Positions 27,379 through 37,411 of a DNA stretch of 64,000 bases are shown piece by piece. Each line of letters starts with the position of its first letter. The stretch's first letter is position 1. The translations under genes and the position numbers were made by a program. The stretch spans positions 1 through 64,000 of the forward strand of contig JACPNZ010000031.1 of NCBI GenBank assembly GCA_016185245.1. The letters run 5' to 3'. Origin of the DNA: Hyphomicrobiales bacterium. Its GTDB lineage: Bacteria; Pseudomonadota; Alphaproteobacteria; Rhizobiales; Aestuariivirgaceae. Under the pieces are notes generated by a model, which saw nothing but the letters and a program-made list of their open reading frames with translations, searched no databases and was not told where the DNA came from.

Positions 27379-29066
27379 AGCCGGCGATCTTCATCCTCGG
27401 CGCTTCGGCCCTGCCGCTGGCACAACAGATCCGGGCCGCACTCGGGGCTGAGATTCACGCGCCCTCGGGGCTTGCCGGCGATGTCACCTATGCCCGGGCC
27501 ACGCCGCATCTTGCTCGCCTGTTCCGCGATGGCCGCGCCATCGTCGGGTTGTGCGCCAGTGGCATCCTGATCCGCGCCATGGCACCCCATCTCAGCGACA
27601 AGACGGCCGAGCCGCCGGTCGTCGCAGTGGCCGAGGACGGCTCTTCCGCCGTGCCGTTGCTCGGCGGCCATCACGGGGCCAATGAGCTCGCCCGCCGCAT
27701 CGCCGCCATATGCCACGGCCATGCGGCCATCACCACGGCGAGCGACGTGCGCCTGGGGCTTGCCTTCGACGAGCCGGAACCGGGCCTGGTGCTGGCCAAC
27801 GCCCACGACATGAAGGCGGCCGTCGCCGCACGGCTGCGCGGCGAGGAAATCGCCGTCGAAATCACCGAACGCGCCGTCGCCGGATCGCCGTCGAAGCTTG
27901 TCTATCATCCGAGAATACTCGCCGTCGGAGTGGGTTGCGAGCGCGGCACCGATCCCCGGGAGCTGCGCGACCTGGTGGAGCAGGTGTTCCGCGACGAGGG
28001 CCTGGCGCCGCAGTCGATCGCCTGTTACGCCTCGCTCGACCTCAAGGAGGACGAGCCGGCGATTACCCAGTTCGCGCCGGTCTTCTTCCACACGGCCGAA
28101 GCCCTGGCGCGGGAAGTGCGGCGCGTCTCGTCGCCCTCGGAGGTGGTTCGGGCCGAAGTCGGAACCCCCAGCGTTGCCGAAGCGGCAGCACTTATCTCCG
28201 CCGGGCCCGACAGCGAGCTGATCGTCGCCAAGATCAAGAGCCACCGCGCCACCATGGCCGTGGCCAAAGCTTCCTCGCCGCTACTCCGGCCCCATGGCAG
28301 AAGCCGCGGGCGGCTCGATGTCGTGGGACTTGGTCCCGGTGCGGCGGAGTGGCGAAGCCCGGCGGCCGCAATGTCGCTGGCTGAAGCCTCCGACTGGGTG
28401 GGTTACGGCCTCTATCTCGATCTCGCCGCCGATCTTAAGGAAGCACAGGTCGAACATCGCTTCCCTCTCGGCGGCGAAGAGGATCGGGTGCGCCACGCCA
28501 TCGATCTGGCGAAGCAAGGAAAGCGGGTCGCTCTCGTCTGCTCCGGCGATGCCGGCATCTATGCCATGGCGGCGCTGGTCTATGAGATCATCGACCTCGA
28601 ACCTACCCGCATTGAAGTGCAGGTGATCGCCGGCATCTCGGCCTTCCAGGCCGCCGCGTCCAAGGCCGGTGCGATGATCGGCCATGATTTCTGCTGCATC
28701 TCGCTCTCCGATCGTCTCACCCCTTGGGAGGCGATCGAAAAACGCGTCAGGGCGGCGGCGCAAGGCGACTTCGTCATCGCCTTCTACAATCCGCGCTCGC
28801 TCAAGCGCCGCGACCAGCTGGAGCGGGCCATGGCTATTCTCAAGCTTCACCGGCCGCCGCAGACACCGGTGGTCATTGCCGTGAAGCTCGGGCGCAAGGA
28901 TGAAAGGGTGAAGATCGTGGCGCTGGCCGACTTCGATCCCGATGATATCGACATGCTGACATTGGTGATGGTCGGTTCGTCGCAATCGAAATCCTTCAGG
29001 CGCGGCGACGGGCGCACCTATGCCTACACGCCGCGCGGCTATGCCAAGAAGCGGGATCTAACATGA
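27375..29066 (+). CDS. cobJ: CbiG-CobJ fusion: cobalamin ring-opening protein and precorrin-3B C17-methyltransferase
   Basis: Fusion of 563 residues. Residues 1-300 match CbiG: a first half with [20 protein letters not shown] and [26 protein letters not shown], and a second half with [23 protein letters not shown] and [15 protein letters not shown]. From about 314 a CobJ/CbiH methylase begins ([16 protein letters not shown]), with [18 protein letters not shown] and [15 protein letters not shown]. Such fusions are known in alphaproteobacteria. CbiG opens the lactone in the anaerobic route; its function in an otherwise cob-type set is unsettled. GTG start overlaps cobI, and the stop overlaps cobM. 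Confidence 0.93.
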   Translation: MKPAIFILGASALPLAQQIRAALGAEIHAPSGLAGDVTYARATPHLARLFRDGRAIVGLCASGILIRAMAPHLSDKTAEPPVVAVAEDGSSAVPLLGGHHGANELARRIAAICHGHAAITTASDVRLGLAFDEPEPGLVLANAHDMKAAVAARLRGEEIAVEITERAVAGSPSKLVYHPRILAVGVGCERGTDPRELRDLVEQVFRDEGLAPQSIACYASLDLKEDEPAITQFAPVFFHTAEALAREVRRVSSPSEVVRAEVGTPSVAEAAALISAGPDSELIVAKIKSHRATMAVAKASSPLLRPHGRSRGRLDVVGLGPGAAEWRSPAAAMSLAEASDWVGYGLYLDLAADLKEAQVEHRFPLGGEEDRVRHAIDLAKQGKRVALVCSGDAGIYAMAALVYEIIDLEPTRIEVQVIAGISAFQAAASKAGAMIGHDFCCISLSDRLTPWEAIEKRVRAAAQGDFVIAFYNPRSLKRRDQLERAMAILKLHRPPQTPVVIAVKLGRKDERVKIVALADFDPDDIDMLTLVMVGSSQSKSFRRGDGRTYAYTPRGYAKKRDLT

Positions 29067-29833
29067 CCGTCCATTTCATCGGTGCCGGACCCGGTGCCGC
29101 CGACCTCATCACGGTCAGGGGCTTGCGCCTCATTCAGTCCTGCCCGGTGTGCCTCTATGCCGGCTCGCTGGTGCCGGCGGAGATCGTCAAGGCGGCCCCT
29201 GCCGGCGCCCGCATCGTCGACACGGCCCCCCTCACCCTCGACGAGATCATCGCCGAGATCGAAGCCGCCCATGTCCAGGGCTTCGATGTGGCCCGGGTCC
29301 ATTCGGGCGATCCCTCTTTGTACGGAGCAATCGCCGAGCAGATGCGCCGTCTCGACCGACTGGTGATCGCCTATGACGTGACCCCCGGCGTTCCCGCCTT
29401 CGCCGCCGCCGCCGCCGTCCTCAACACCGAGTTCACCCTACCGGAAATCGCCCAGACGGTGATCCTCACCCGCACCGCCATGCAGGCCTCGCCGATGCCG
29501 CCGGGCGAGGCGCTGGAGGAGTTGGGCCGCTCCCGGGCAACCCTTGCCATCCATCTCTCCATCCGCAATCTCGCCTATATCGAGCGGGCGCTGACGCCGC
29601 ACTATGGCGCCGACTGTCCGGTCATCGTGGTCTACCGCGTCACTTGGCCCGATCAGCTCATTCTGCGCGGCACGCTTGCAACCATTGCCAAGAAAGTACG
29701 CGCCGCCAAGCTCACCCGCACGGCGCTCATTCTCGTCGGGCCGGTCCTCGGGGCCGAGGACTTCCGCGACTCGGCCCTCTATGACGCTGGTCACGAGCAC
29801 GTCCTGCGCAACCGGAAGACGATAGAAACCTAG
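29063..29833 (+). CDS. cobM: Precorrin-4 C11-methyltransferase
   Basis: Adds a methyl group at C11 of precorrin-4. The 256 residues begin [23 protein letters not shown], followed by CLYAGSLVP, then [44 protein letters not shown] and IILTRTAMQ-like text, all signature segments of CobM/CbiF. It overlaps cobJ by four bases and is the last recognisable gene of the cobalamin operon. CobG or CobZ, CobF, CobK and the amidation steps are not in this window. Confidence 0.95.
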   Translation: MTVHFIGAGPGAADLITVRGLRLIQSCPVCLYAGSLVPAEIVKAAPAGARIVDTAPLTLDEIIAEIEAAHVQGFDVARVHSGDPSLYGAIAEQMRRLDRLVIAYDVTPGVPAFAAAAAVLNTEFTLPEIAQTVILTRTAMQASPMPPGEALEELGRSRATLAIHLSIRNLAYIERALTPHYGADCPVIVVYRVTWPDQLILRGTLATIAKKVRAAKLTRTALILVGPVLGAEDFRDSALYDAGHEHVLRNRKTIET

Positions 29834-29893
29834 ACGTTTACCGTTTCTTACGCCTTGCGTTCATAATGCGCACCTGGATTTGGGGGCAGTGCC

Positions 29894-30367
29894 ATGACCG
29901 TCGAAAAGGCAGCACTTGATATCGTGATCGATGCGGTGGTCGATCAGCTTCCAGCTGATGCCGTGGCTGACCCGACTCCCGGCACGCGTGAACTTTTTCT
30001 CGAGTTTCTTGCCGTAAGCCTCGGCAATCTTTACGCCAAGATGCCGCTGCCGAGCACGCTCTACGATCGCACCATGATGAAAATTATAACCAGCGGCATC
30101 GACGACGGCGAGGCCGGAAAACTGGTGACCCGGGCCGAGGACTGGATGCGGCTCGAAGGTGTCGTCCGCGCCGCCGAAGGCCAGAAGGCCTATATACTGA
30201 ACCGCCCGTCGATGGCCGTGCTATCGACGGCGACCGAGGCCGGCACGCTGGGCGAGGTACTCGAGCGCGTTGCCCGCACCTATGCCGAACAAAAGACAAG
30301 CCCGGCCCTGCGCCGTAATGTCCGCCAGCTTGGCGCCTATTTCCTCACCCGCCTCGGGCGGAGCTGA
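29894..30367 (+). CDS. Hypothetical protein (157 aa)
   Basis: No family recognised. The 157-residue product is soluble and helical, without signal peptide. It begins TVEKAALDIVIDAVVDQLPAD, continues with ELFLEFLAVSLGNLYAKMPLP and ends with TYAEQKTSPALRRNVRQLGAYFLTRLG. The ATG follows GGGGGCAGTGCC, a fair ribosome-binding site. It lies 60 bases after cobM on the same strand, so transcription may continue from the cobalamin operon, but no role there is evident. Its last 23 bases overlap the end of the convergent ogt gene. Confidence 0.65.
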   Translation: MTVEKAALDIVIDAVVDQLPADAVADPTPGTRELFLEFLAVSLGNLYAKMPLPSTLYDRTMMKIITSGIDDGEAGKLVTRAEDWMRLEGVVRAAEGQKAYILNRPSMAVLSTATEAGTLGEVLERVARTYAEQKTSPALRRNVRQLGAYFLTRLGRS

Positions 30368-30890
30368 ACAGGTCCCCCTGCTCGGCGGCGAAATGGGCGC
30401 CCTCGTGGCGGAGCAACCAACGCTTGCGGTCGAGCCCGCCGCCATAGCCCACCAGCGTTCCGTCGGCGCCGATCACCCGGTGACAGGGCACCACGATGGC
30501 GATCGGATTGCGGCCGTTGGCCAGGCCCACGGCACGGCTCAAGCCAACGTCACCCAGGCTTCGCGCGATGTCGCCATAGGATTTCGTGGTGCCGCAGGCA
30601 ATCTTGCGCAATTGCGCCCACACCCGGGTCTCGAAGTCGCTGCCGCCGCCATCGGCCGGGATGCCCTCGATCGCCGCCAGCTCGCCCTCGAAATAGGCGC
30701 GGATGCGATCGGAGAAGCCGAAAGGATTGGCGGAGCGTTCCGGCTTGGTGGCGCCGAACCTCGCCTTCATCTGCCGGGCGATCCGCCCTTCCCCGTCATC
30801 GAACTCGAGCAACAGCAACACCCCGTCGCTGGCCAGAAGCGCCATCGGACCCAAGGGCGTCTTGATGCGGTCGATCAGAATGACGGACAT
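30345..30890 (-). CDS. ogt: Methylated-DNA-[protein]-cysteine S-methyltransferase
   Basis: Suicide repair protein removing O6-methyl from guanine and O4-methyl from thymine. The 181-residue protein has the active-site motif IVVPCHRVIGADG with the acceptor cysteine, preceded by ETRVWAQLRKIACGTTKSYGDIARSLG (helix-turn-helix with the arginine finger in SRAVGLANGRNPIA), then YGGGLDRKRWLLRHEG. There is no Ada N-terminal domain, so the Ogt name fits. ATG at 30890 is chosen because the N-terminal domain starts there (MSVILIDRIKTPLG). It converges with the unknown gene before it. Confidence 0.95.
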   Translation of the reverse strand: MSVILIDRIKTPLGPMALLASDGVLLLLEFDDGEGRIARQMKARFGATKPERSANPFGFSDRIRAYFEGELAAIEGIPADGGGSDFETRVWAQLRKIACGTTKSYGDIARSLGDVGLSRAVGLANGRNPIAIVVPCHRVIGADGTLVGYGGGLDRKRWLLRHEGAHFAAEQGDLFSSARGG

Positions 30891-30991
30891 GGGGGGCGAG
30901 TTGACTGCCAAAGGCCCGGCCCGGTCAAGCCCGGTCGCGGACCAGACCACGCGGAATTGAGAGAAGCCAGCCGAAACCGTATACTTCTTCC

Positions 30992-33652
30992 CTACCCCAG
31001 CCTTCGCAGGGCCTCGCCGATCCTGGCCTTGCGGGCGTCGAGTTCCCGTTTGCGCTCGCGGCTTTCCTCGAGGACTTCCGGCGGCGCCTTGGCGACGAAG
31101 CTCGGATTGTCGAGGCGGGCGGCGATCGCTCCCATGTCCTTGCCGATCTTCTCGAGCTCCTTGCCGAGGCGGGTTTTTTCGGCGGCGAAATCGATGACCC
31201 CTTCAAGCGGCAGGGCGACGGTTGCCTCGCCCAGCACGATCTGGGCCGAGGCCCTGGGCACGCGATCCTCGAACCCGACAGTGGAGAGCCGGGCCAGCCG
31301 CATGATCTCGGTTTCCCACTGGGCCGCACGGCGCCGGGTTTCCTGGGTCGCACCGGCAATGACGCAGGCGATCCTGGCGCCGGCCGGCACATTCATTTCG
31401 GCCCTGACCGAGCGCACTTCGGAGACGAATTGGATGACCCATTCCATCTCGGCATCGGCGTGTGGATCGCCCAAGCCGCGGTAGGCCGGCCACGAGGCAT
31501 CAATCAGCCATTGGTCGCGCGCCGCCGTCTTCTGCCACAGCTCCTCGGTGACGAAGGGCATGAAGGGGTGGAGCAGCACGAGAATCTGGTCGAGCGCCCA
31601 GGCGGCGGACGCCCTTGTCTCGGCCCTGGCCGCTTCATCGCTCCCCGCCAGGATCGGCTTGATCAGTTCCAGATACCAGTCACAATAGACGTTCCACACG
31701 AACTGATAGAGAGCACCCGCCGCTTCGTTGTATTTGTGCTCCTCGATCGCCCGGGTGACGGCGCGTTCGGTGCGCGCCGCCTCGCCGGCGATCCAGCGGT
31801 TGACCGTGACGCGGGCCGCCACCGGATCGTAGTTGGGATCGCGAGCCACCCCGTTCATTTCGGCGAAGCGCGCGGCGTTCCACAGCTTGGTGCCGAAGTT
31901 GCGGTAGCCCTCGACGCGGGACTTGGCGAGCTTGATGTCGCGGCCCTGGGCCGCCATGGCGGCAAGGGTGAAGCGCAGGGCATCGGCGCCGAATTCGTCG
32001 ATGAGGTCCAGGGGATCGATGACGTTGCCCTTCGACTTCGACATCTTCTGGCCCTTCTCGTCGCGCACCAGCGCATGGATATAGACCGTGTGGAACGGCA
32101 CCTCCTTCATGAAATGCAGGCCCATCATCATCATGCGGGCGACCCAGAAGAAGATGATGTCGAAGCCGGTGACCAGCACATCGGTCTTGTAATGGCGTTT
32201 GAGCTCCGGCGTCTGGTCCGGCCAGCCGAGCGTCGAAAAGGGCCAGAGGGCAGAGGAGAACCAAGTGTCGAGCACGTCCTCGTCGCGGCTGAGTACAACC
32301 CGCGAGCCGTAGTGCCGGAAGGCGGCGGCAAGCGCCAGGTCCTCGGTTTCCTCCACAAAAATTTCGCCGTCCGGCCCATACCACGCCGGAATCTGATGGC
32401 CCCACCAGAGCTGGCGCGAGATGCACCAGGGCTGGATGTTGTTCATCCACTCGTAATAGGTCTTGTCCCAGGTCTTGGGCACGAACACCGTGTCGCCATT
32501 GTCCACCGCGCGGATGGCAGGCTTGGCCAATTCGGCGGCGTTCACATACCACTGCTCGGTGAGCATCGGCTCCACCACCACATTGGAGCGATCGCCAAAC
32601 GGTTGCGGAATGATCTTGTCTTCGCGCCCGCGATAAAATCCCAGCTCCTCGATTTCCTTCAGCACCATCTCGCGCGCCGCGAACCGGTCCTTGCCGCGAT
32701 AGCGCTCCGGCACGTTGTTCTCGGGCGAACAAATCATCCGCGCCTTCTTGTCCATCAGCACGATCAACGGAATGTTGTTGCGCCGCGCCACCTCGAAATC
32801 GTTGAAGTCATGGGCGCCGGTTATCTTGACGGCCCCGGTGCCGAATTCGGGATCGGGATATTCGTCGGCAACGATGGGAATGTGGCGCTCGGCAATGGGC
32901 AGGCGCACCAGCTTGCCGACCAGGTTCTTATAGCGCTCATCCGACGGATGCACGGCTACGGCACCGTCCCCCAGCATGGTTTCGGGCCGGGTGGTGGAAA
33001 TGACGATTTCGGCAATGCCATCGACCGGCCCATCGACCAGCGGATAGGCGAAAGACCACATGGCGCCTTTGGTGTCGCGGGTTTCGACCTCGAGATCGGA
33101 AATCGCCGTTTCCAGAACCGGGTCCCAGTTGACCAGCCGCTTATCCTTGTAGATGAGCCCTTCCTGGTAGAGCTGCACGAACACCTTAAACACGGCACGC
33201 GACAGGCCTTCGTCCATGGTGAAACGCTCCCGCGACCAGTCGCAAGAAGCGCCGAGCCTCCGGAGCTGGCGGGAAATGGTGCCGCCCGATTCCTCCTTCC
33301 ATTCCCACACCCGCTTCAAAAAGGCCTCGCGGCCCATGCTGCGGCGGTCGGTCTTGTTCTCTTTCTGCAGGAGCCGCTCGACCACCATTTGCGTCGCAAT
33401 GCCGGCATGGTCGGTGCCGGGCTGCCACAGCACGTCGCGGCCGCGCATGCGCTCGAAGCGGACGAGAATGTCCTGGATGGTATTGTTGAGGGCATGCCCC
33501 ATGTGCAGCGAGCCCGTCACATTGGGCGGCGGAATGACGATGGTGAAGGGCTTGGCCTTGGGTTTCCGCCCCGCCTTGAAGAAGCCCCGCCCCTCCCATT
33601 CGGCATAGAGGCGGGCTTCCATTTCGGCTGGCGTGAAGGTCTTCTCGAGCAT
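30992..33652 (-). CDS. valS: Valine--tRNA ligase
   Basis: Class I aminoacyl-tRNA synthetase charging tRNA-Val, 886 residues, normal length. The HIGH motif is [18 protein letters not shown] near residue 40-57 and the KMSKS motif is [27 protein letters not shown]. The editing domain (CP1) lies in the middle, with the long [20 protein letters not shown] stretch. The C-terminal coiled coil ([19 protein letters not shown]) is present. It is the last gene of the tolC-popZ-valS block common in alphaproteobacteria, here with two PilZ genes inserted between popZ and valS. A complementary open frame of 808 codons on the other strand is not considered a gene. Confidence 0.98.
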   Translation of the reverse strand: MLEKTFTPAEMEARLYAEWEGRGFFKAGRKPKAKPFTIVIPPPNVTGSLHMGHALNNTIQDILVRFERMRGRDVLWQPGTDHAGIATQMVVERLLQKENKTDRRSMGREAFLKRVWEWKEESGGTISRQLRRLGASCDWSRERFTMDEGLSRAVFKVFVQLYQEGLIYKDKRLVNWDPVLETAISDLEVETRDTKGAMWSFAYPLVDGPVDGIAEIVISTTRPETMLGDGAVAVHPSDERYKNLVGKLVRLPIAERHIPIVADEYPDPEFGTGAVKITGAHDFNDFEVARRNNIPLIVLMDKKARMICSPENNVPERYRGKDRFAAREMVLKEIEELGFYRGREDKIIPQPFGDRSNVVVEPMLTEQWYVNAAELAKPAIRAVDNGDTVFVPKTWDKTYYEWMNNIQPWCISRQLWWGHQIPAWYGPDGEIFVEETEDLALAAAFRHYGSRVVLSRDEDVLDTWFSSALWPFSTLGWPDQTPELKRHYKTDVLVTGFDIIFFWVARMMMMGLHFMKEVPFHTVYIHALVRDEKGQKMSKSKGNVIDPLDLIDEFGADALRFTLAAMAAQGRDIKLAKSRVEGYRNFGTKLWNAARFAEMNGVARDPNYDPVAARVTVNRWIAGEAARTERAVTRAIEEHKYNEAAGALYQFVWNVYCDWYLELIKPILAGSDEAARAETRASAAWALDQILVLLHPFMPFVTEELWQKTAARDQWLIDASWPAYRGLGDPHADAEMEWVIQFVSEVRSVRAEMNVPAGARIACVIAGATQETRRRAAQWETEIMRLARLSTVGFEDRVPRASAQIVLGEATVALPLEGVIDFAAEKTRLGKELEKIGKDMGAIAARLDNPSFVAKAPPEVLEESRERKRELDARKARIGEALRRLG

Positions 33653-33735
33653 GGCGGGGGATTCTGCGGCGATTTCGGTTGGCCGGCGTTAAACACCAGC
33701 CGGTCCCGCCTTGCAACCGTCGAGAACCTAACGGC

Positions 33736-34032
33736 CTACCACTTCAGCGGCGGCGCCTTGCGGACCGCGCCGGAGAAGGCAACGCCCAGCTCGCCGCCCC
33801 GCCGCCAGATGACCCGGGCATCGCGCATCTTGCCGTCGGCCGGGGTCACCAGATGAAATTCATGGGGGATGGCCGACTGGTCGCCGCACTGGAGCCTGGC
33901 GCCGGTGTCGGAGAGGTCGCGGACGGCGCAATCGACCACCGACAGGCTCTTCAGCAGCAGGATCTTGCCCTGCTTGAGCACCCGCTGCCGTCGCCCGATG
34001 CGGTTGTTTTCCTGAAGGCTGTCTTGCGCCAT
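33736..34032 (-). CDS. PilZ domain protein
   Basis: Single PilZ domain of 98 residues, a cyclic-di-GMP-binding module. The arginine motif appears as RRQRVLKQGKI (residues 14-24) and the second motif as DCAVRDLSDTGARL (34-47), fitting D/N-x-S-x-x-G. The C-terminus VIWRRGGELGVAFSG closes the barrel. No other domain is attached, so it would act through a partner protein. It is a close paralog of the neighbouring gene at 34114-34398; both share the ends APP(L/R)KW. Confidence 0.9.
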   Translation of the reverse strand: MAQDSLQENNRIGRRQRVLKQGKILLLKSLSVVDCAVRDLSDTGARLQCGDQSAIPHEFHLVTPADGKMRDARVIWRRGGELGVAFSGAVRKAPPLKW

Positions 34033-34113
34033 GGGCTCCGAGCCCGATTGGATCGGGCGCCAGCTTAGGCTGTCATCCCTTCCAAACCCTTTACGGCCGG
34101 GAGTCGATTTTGG

Positions 34114-34398
34114 TCACCATTTCCGCGGCGGGGCGAGCTTGGCGGGGCCGGTGAAGGCAATGCCCACGTGATCGTCCCGCCGCCACACCACCTTGGCATC
34201 GCGGATCGTCTTGTCATGGGGCAGGAGCAGGCGGAACTCGTTGGGCACCGCCGCCTGGTCCTGGCAGCGCAGGCGGGCTCCGGTTTCCGACAGGTCGCGC
34301 ACGGCGCAATCGATCACCGACCGGTTGTTCATGGTCACGATCTTGCCGTCCTTGAGCACCCGCATACGGCGGGCGCTGCGCTTGTCGTCATAGGCCAT
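34114..34398 (-). CDS. PilZ domain protein (second tandem copy)
   Basis: A 94-residue PilZ domain protein, the upstream member of a tandem pair. Motifs are RRMRVLKDGKI (10-20) and DCAVRDLSETGARL (30-43), with VVWRRDDHVGIAFTG near the end. Compared with its neighbour the overall design is the same but many surface residues differ, so the duplication is not recent. Both sit on the minus strand 81 bases apart between popZ and valS. Whether either binds cyclic-di-GMP depends on the full arginine motif, which is present in outline. Confidence 0.9.
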   Translation of the reverse strand: MAYDDKRSARRMRVLKDGKIVTMNNRSVIDCAVRDLSETGARLRCQDQAAVPNEFRLLLPHDKTIRDAKVVWRRDDHVGIAFTGPAKLAPPRKW

Positions 34399-34485
34399 AG
34401 CCAGTCCGCCGGGGGCGCAGATGCGCCCGCGCAGTCTAGCATACTATCACCTATGATTGGTTAACCTGCGATGACGCAATCCAAG

Positions 34486-35046
34486 CTAGCGGCTGCGGCG
34501 GGCCACCCGCTCGATTTCCTCGCGCACCAGGCGTTCCACCAGGGCCGGCAGATTGTCGTCGAGCCACTGCTTCAGCATGCCCCGCAGCATGTCGCGGGCC
34601 GTGTTTTCCAGGGGACGCTCGCCCATGGCCCGGCTGAGGAAGGTTTCGGTCAACCGGTTGAAGGCACTGCCGGCGGCGGCGGCGGCCTCGGCCGACAATA
34701 GGGCCGGATCACCGGCATGGCTCGGCGCGGTCACCGCGACCGCCGGTTCCTCGTATCGCGAGGGTTGGGGCACCGGAACCACGGTTTCGGCTTCTCGCGA
34801 GAAGCGGGCGCGCGGTGCCGGAAGTTCCGGCGCGCGGTTGCGGCTGATGCGTTGGCGCAATTCCTGAATTTCGGCTGCCGCCGCCGACACTTCCTCGCCC
34901 ACTTTGACCCGCAATTCACGCATCGATCCGGTGATCGGCGCGGCGCTCCGACGTGCCGCCAGCGCGCGCGGCACTTCGCCGATATCCTCGTGGATCGCCT
35001 TGCGGATCGAGGCGAGCAGCTCTTCCATCTTGGGCTCGGCCGTCAC
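34486..35046 (-). CDS. popZ: PopZ-family cell-pole protein (DUF2497)
   Basis: Pole-organising scaffold of alphaproteobacteria, 186 residues. The short N-terminal helix (MTAEPKMEELLASIRKAIHED) binds partners, the middle (about 60-130) is rich in Pro, Ala and Glu and disordered, and the C-terminal helices (ENTARDMLRGMLKQWLDDNLPALVERLVREEIERVARR) drive multimerisation. This layout and the place between tolC and valS match PopZ loci. It would anchor the chromosome origin and cell-cycle proteins at the pole. The symbol rests on family likeness. Confidence 0.9.
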   Translation of the reverse strand: MTAEPKMEELLASIRKAIHEDIGEVPRALAARRSAAPITGSMRELRVKVGEEVSAAAAEIQELRQRISRNRAPELPAPRARFSREAETVVPVPQPSRYEEPAVAVTAPSHAGDPALLSAEAAAAAGSAFNRLTETFLSRAMGERPLENTARDMLRGMLKQWLDDNLPALVERLVREEIERVARRSR

Positions 35047-35137
35047 AGCGAATTCCTCACGTCGTGCCGGACACTGAAGGTCTCCGGGTCACGTCAGAAT
35101 TACGCCTCGCGATTGTTCTTGTCGATACGCGCCGGGA

Positions 35138-36544
35138 CTATTCAACAGTATCGACGCCGGTGCCGAACCACTTGTCACGCACCTTGCGGTAGTTCTCGCC
35201 CGGGTCGTAGAGCGGCACCTGCAAGGCGAGGTCGCGCGCCGTCAGGCGGCCGATGGAACTGAGCATCAGATAGGCGTTGAGCACCTGGTCGCGGCGAAAC
35301 TGGATAAGAGTGGAGCGGGCGGTAACCACGGCCTGCTGGGCATTGAGCACATCGAGCGTGGTACGGGTTCCCGCCCGATACTCCTCTTTCACGCCGTCGA
35401 GCGCCAGCTGGGCCGCGGCGACCTGATCGTTGGCGGCGGAAATTTCCTGGCGCGAGGCGCCGACGGCATTCCATGTGGCGGCCACCACCTGGCGGACGGC
35501 GCGTACCTTCTCGATGACCTGAATGCGGGCCTGACTCGCCGATTGCTTGGCCTGACGAACCTTCGAATAGTAATAGCCCTGCTCGTACAGAGGAATGGTC
35601 AGCACGCCGTATATCGACGCCGATTCGGTGTGGCCGCCACGCTGGGAAAGGTTGTCATAGGCGCTGGCGGTGGCCTGCAGCGAAAGCTGCGGCAGAAGTG
35701 GCGCCCGCTGCACGCCGACGGCGTGATTTGCGGCCTCCTCGACGAAGGCCTGGCTCAGTATCGTCGGGTTGGTCTGCTCGGCGATCCGGTAGGCTTCCTC
35801 CAGGGAGGGAGGAGTCTTAACCAATGGCGGAGAAACCAGCTTGCCCGGCTGATTACCGATGATCTGCACGTAAGTCGCAACCCAGTTTGCCATCTGCGAC
35901 TGGTAGGCAGCCAGCGTGCCCTTGGCCTGACTTAGACTGGCCTTGGACTGAGCCACGTCGGTGCGGGTGATCTCGCCCACCTTGAAGCGCTCGTTGGAGG
36001 CCTTCAACTGGGCCTCCAGCACACCGACATTTTCCTGTTGCAGGCTCACCAGTTCACGGTAATAGATGACGTAAGCGTAAGCCTGGACGGCGTTGAACAG
36101 CACCTGCTGTTCGGTGCCCAGCAGGTTCTGCTGGCCGGCCCTCACATTGGCCTCGGCCTGGGCCGTGCCCTCGACGGTGCCAAATCCGCGGAAAATCGGC
36201 TGGGTCAAGGTAATCTTGACTTGCCCGTCCATGTTCTGGGTATAGGTTTCCGTGGTCTTTTTAGTGGTCGAGAACAAGCTGGCGGTCGGAATGCTGGTCT
36301 GATCAGTGAAAGTTGGTCCGATATTGCCCTGCAAAGTCACCGTTGGACGCCAGCCGGACAGGGCCTGCGGGACATTTTCGTCGGTGGCCCGCTGCTGGGC
36401 CCGGGCCGCACGCAACGTCGGGTTGCCCAGATAGGCCTGGGACAGGGCCTGCGGCAGGGTATCGGCCGCCGCCGCATTGAGCGCCATGACGACGGCCGCA
36501 AGCGCGCCAAACGAACCCCAGATTCTTCCGGACCAACCCTTCAT
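35138..36544 (-). CDS. tolC: TolC family outer-membrane efflux protein
   Basis: Outer-membrane channel component for type I secretion and drug efflux, 468 residues. A signal peptide (GSFGALAAVVMALNAAAA) is followed by two outer-membrane-efflux repeats: the first from DTLPQALSQAYLGNPTLRAARAQQRATDENV and the second from PPSLEEAYRIAEQTNPTILSQAFVEEAANHAVGVQRA. Long coiled helices with PFRGFGTVEGTAQAEANVRAGQQN lie between. The ATG at 36544 is the only one that places the signal at the N-terminus. It lies next to the broken pcm and popZ, a conserved order. The inner-membrane partners are not in this window. Confidence 0.95.
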   Translation of the reverse strand: MKGWSGRIWGSFGALAAVVMALNAAAADTLPQALSQAYLGNPTLRAARAQQRATDENVPQALSGWRPTVTLQGNIGPTFTDQTSIPTASLFSTTKKTTETYTQNMDGQVKITLTQPIFRGFGTVEGTAQAEANVRAGQQNLLGTEQQVLFNAVQAYAYVIYYRELVSLQQENVGVLEAQLKASNERFKVGEITRTDVAQSKASLSQAKGTLAAYQSQMANWVATYVQIIGNQPGKLVSPPLVKTPPSLEEAYRIAEQTNPTILSQAFVEEAANHAVGVQRAPLLPQLSLQATASAYDNLSQRGGHTESASIYGVLTIPLYEQGYYYSKVRQAKQSASQARIQVIEKVRAVRQVVAATWNAVGASRQEISAANDQVAAAQLALDGVKEEYRAGTRTTLDVLNAQQAVVTARSTLIQFRRDQVLNAYLMLSSIGRLTARDLALQVPLYDPGENYRKVRDKWFGTGVDTVE

Positions 36545-36629
36545 CAACACCACTTCCCCAAGCCGACCGGAATCAAACCGGTGGTGCGTCCCATCCGCAG
36601 AATAGCCGATTATGGTTGGCGCGAAACCT

Positions 36630-37138
36630 TTAAAAAACAAATGAAGGGGCTTCCTTAACAAAGCCTGGCAAGGCCGCAACCGAGGCATCGAAGGCGTCAC
36701 GGCTGGCAACTGCCGCACCGGCAACCGTCCAGATTCTGGCTTTTGCCATTTCGGCCTCGCCGACCACGGTGACCAGGCGACCGCCATCCGCCACCTGGGC
36801 GATCAGCTCGCTCGGCAGGTCACCGATCCGGCCCTCGACCAGAATGACGTCGAACGGCGCCTCGCCGGCAACACCGCCGGCGAGTGGGCCCTCGACCACC
36901 GTCACATTGCTAACCTCCGCCAGGTTCTTGCGGGCCGCCGCTGCCAAACCGGCGGGCGCGGCGTGGCACCGTCGGTGAGCGGCACGTCCTCGTCGACATA
37001 AGCGACAGCCCGGCGCGCGGCCGGCACGAAATCTTCCCGGGCGATCGCCGCCATGGCATCGATGATGCGCCGGTCGGTGATGCCGTTCGGCCGCACCTGT
37101 GACTCGACCATATTTGCTCGGGCAGCTGCAAAATCCAT
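36630..37138 (-). pseudogene. Protein-L-isoaspartate O-methyltransferase with internal deletion
   Basis: Two parts of one gene in different frames. The first, from the ATG at 37138, reads MDFAAARANMVESQVRPNG and ITDRRIIDAMAAIARE, ending near VDEDVPLTDGATPR. The second, in another frame, begins about RKNLAEVSNVTVVEGPLAGG and ends GFVKEAPSFVF at 36630. Alphaproteobacterial relatives of about 217 residues carry some 70 residues between these parts, including the SAM-binding motif, which are absent here. The junction lies near 36945-36965. Loss of the cofactor site plus the frame change means no active enzyme. Its place upstream of tolC is conserved. Confidence 0.85.
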
Positions 37139-37284
37139 CGTCTTCCGAATCCTGACCGGTGCCGGTATCGTAGGCTGCACCTGATAGCCAAACGGCGCCG
37201 CCAAGTCCACCTCCGGGTGAAGCTGTGGCTTGCGGATTTCCCCGGTTGTTTCGCCACCCCCCTTCGCCTATAAGCCCGCCCCAA

Positions 37285-37358
37285 GGCCTCGTGGCGGAGT
37301 GGCTACGCAGAGGACTGCAAATCCTTGCACCCCGGTTCGATTCCGGGCGAGGCCTCCA
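37285..37358 (+). tRNA. tRNA-Cys (anticodon GCA)
   Basis: A 74-base cloverleaf. The acceptor GGCCTCG pairs with CGAGGCC, the anticodon arm AGGA-CTGCAAA-TCCT gives GCA, and the T-arm reads CCCGGTTCGATTCCGGG. CCA is encoded. It lies between the broken pcm and a pyridoxamine-phosphate-oxidase-like gene. Confidence 0.97.
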
Positions 37359-37411
37359 TATTTGCCGATTTCCTGACCGATATCGACGGGTGGTGCTAGG
37401 CTGACAGGGTG

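Noticed and set aside
31430-33856. An 808-codon open frame on the plus strand opposite valS
   Set aside because: It is the complement of valS, has no recognisable motif, and its amino-acid make-up is that of an antisense GC-rich frame.
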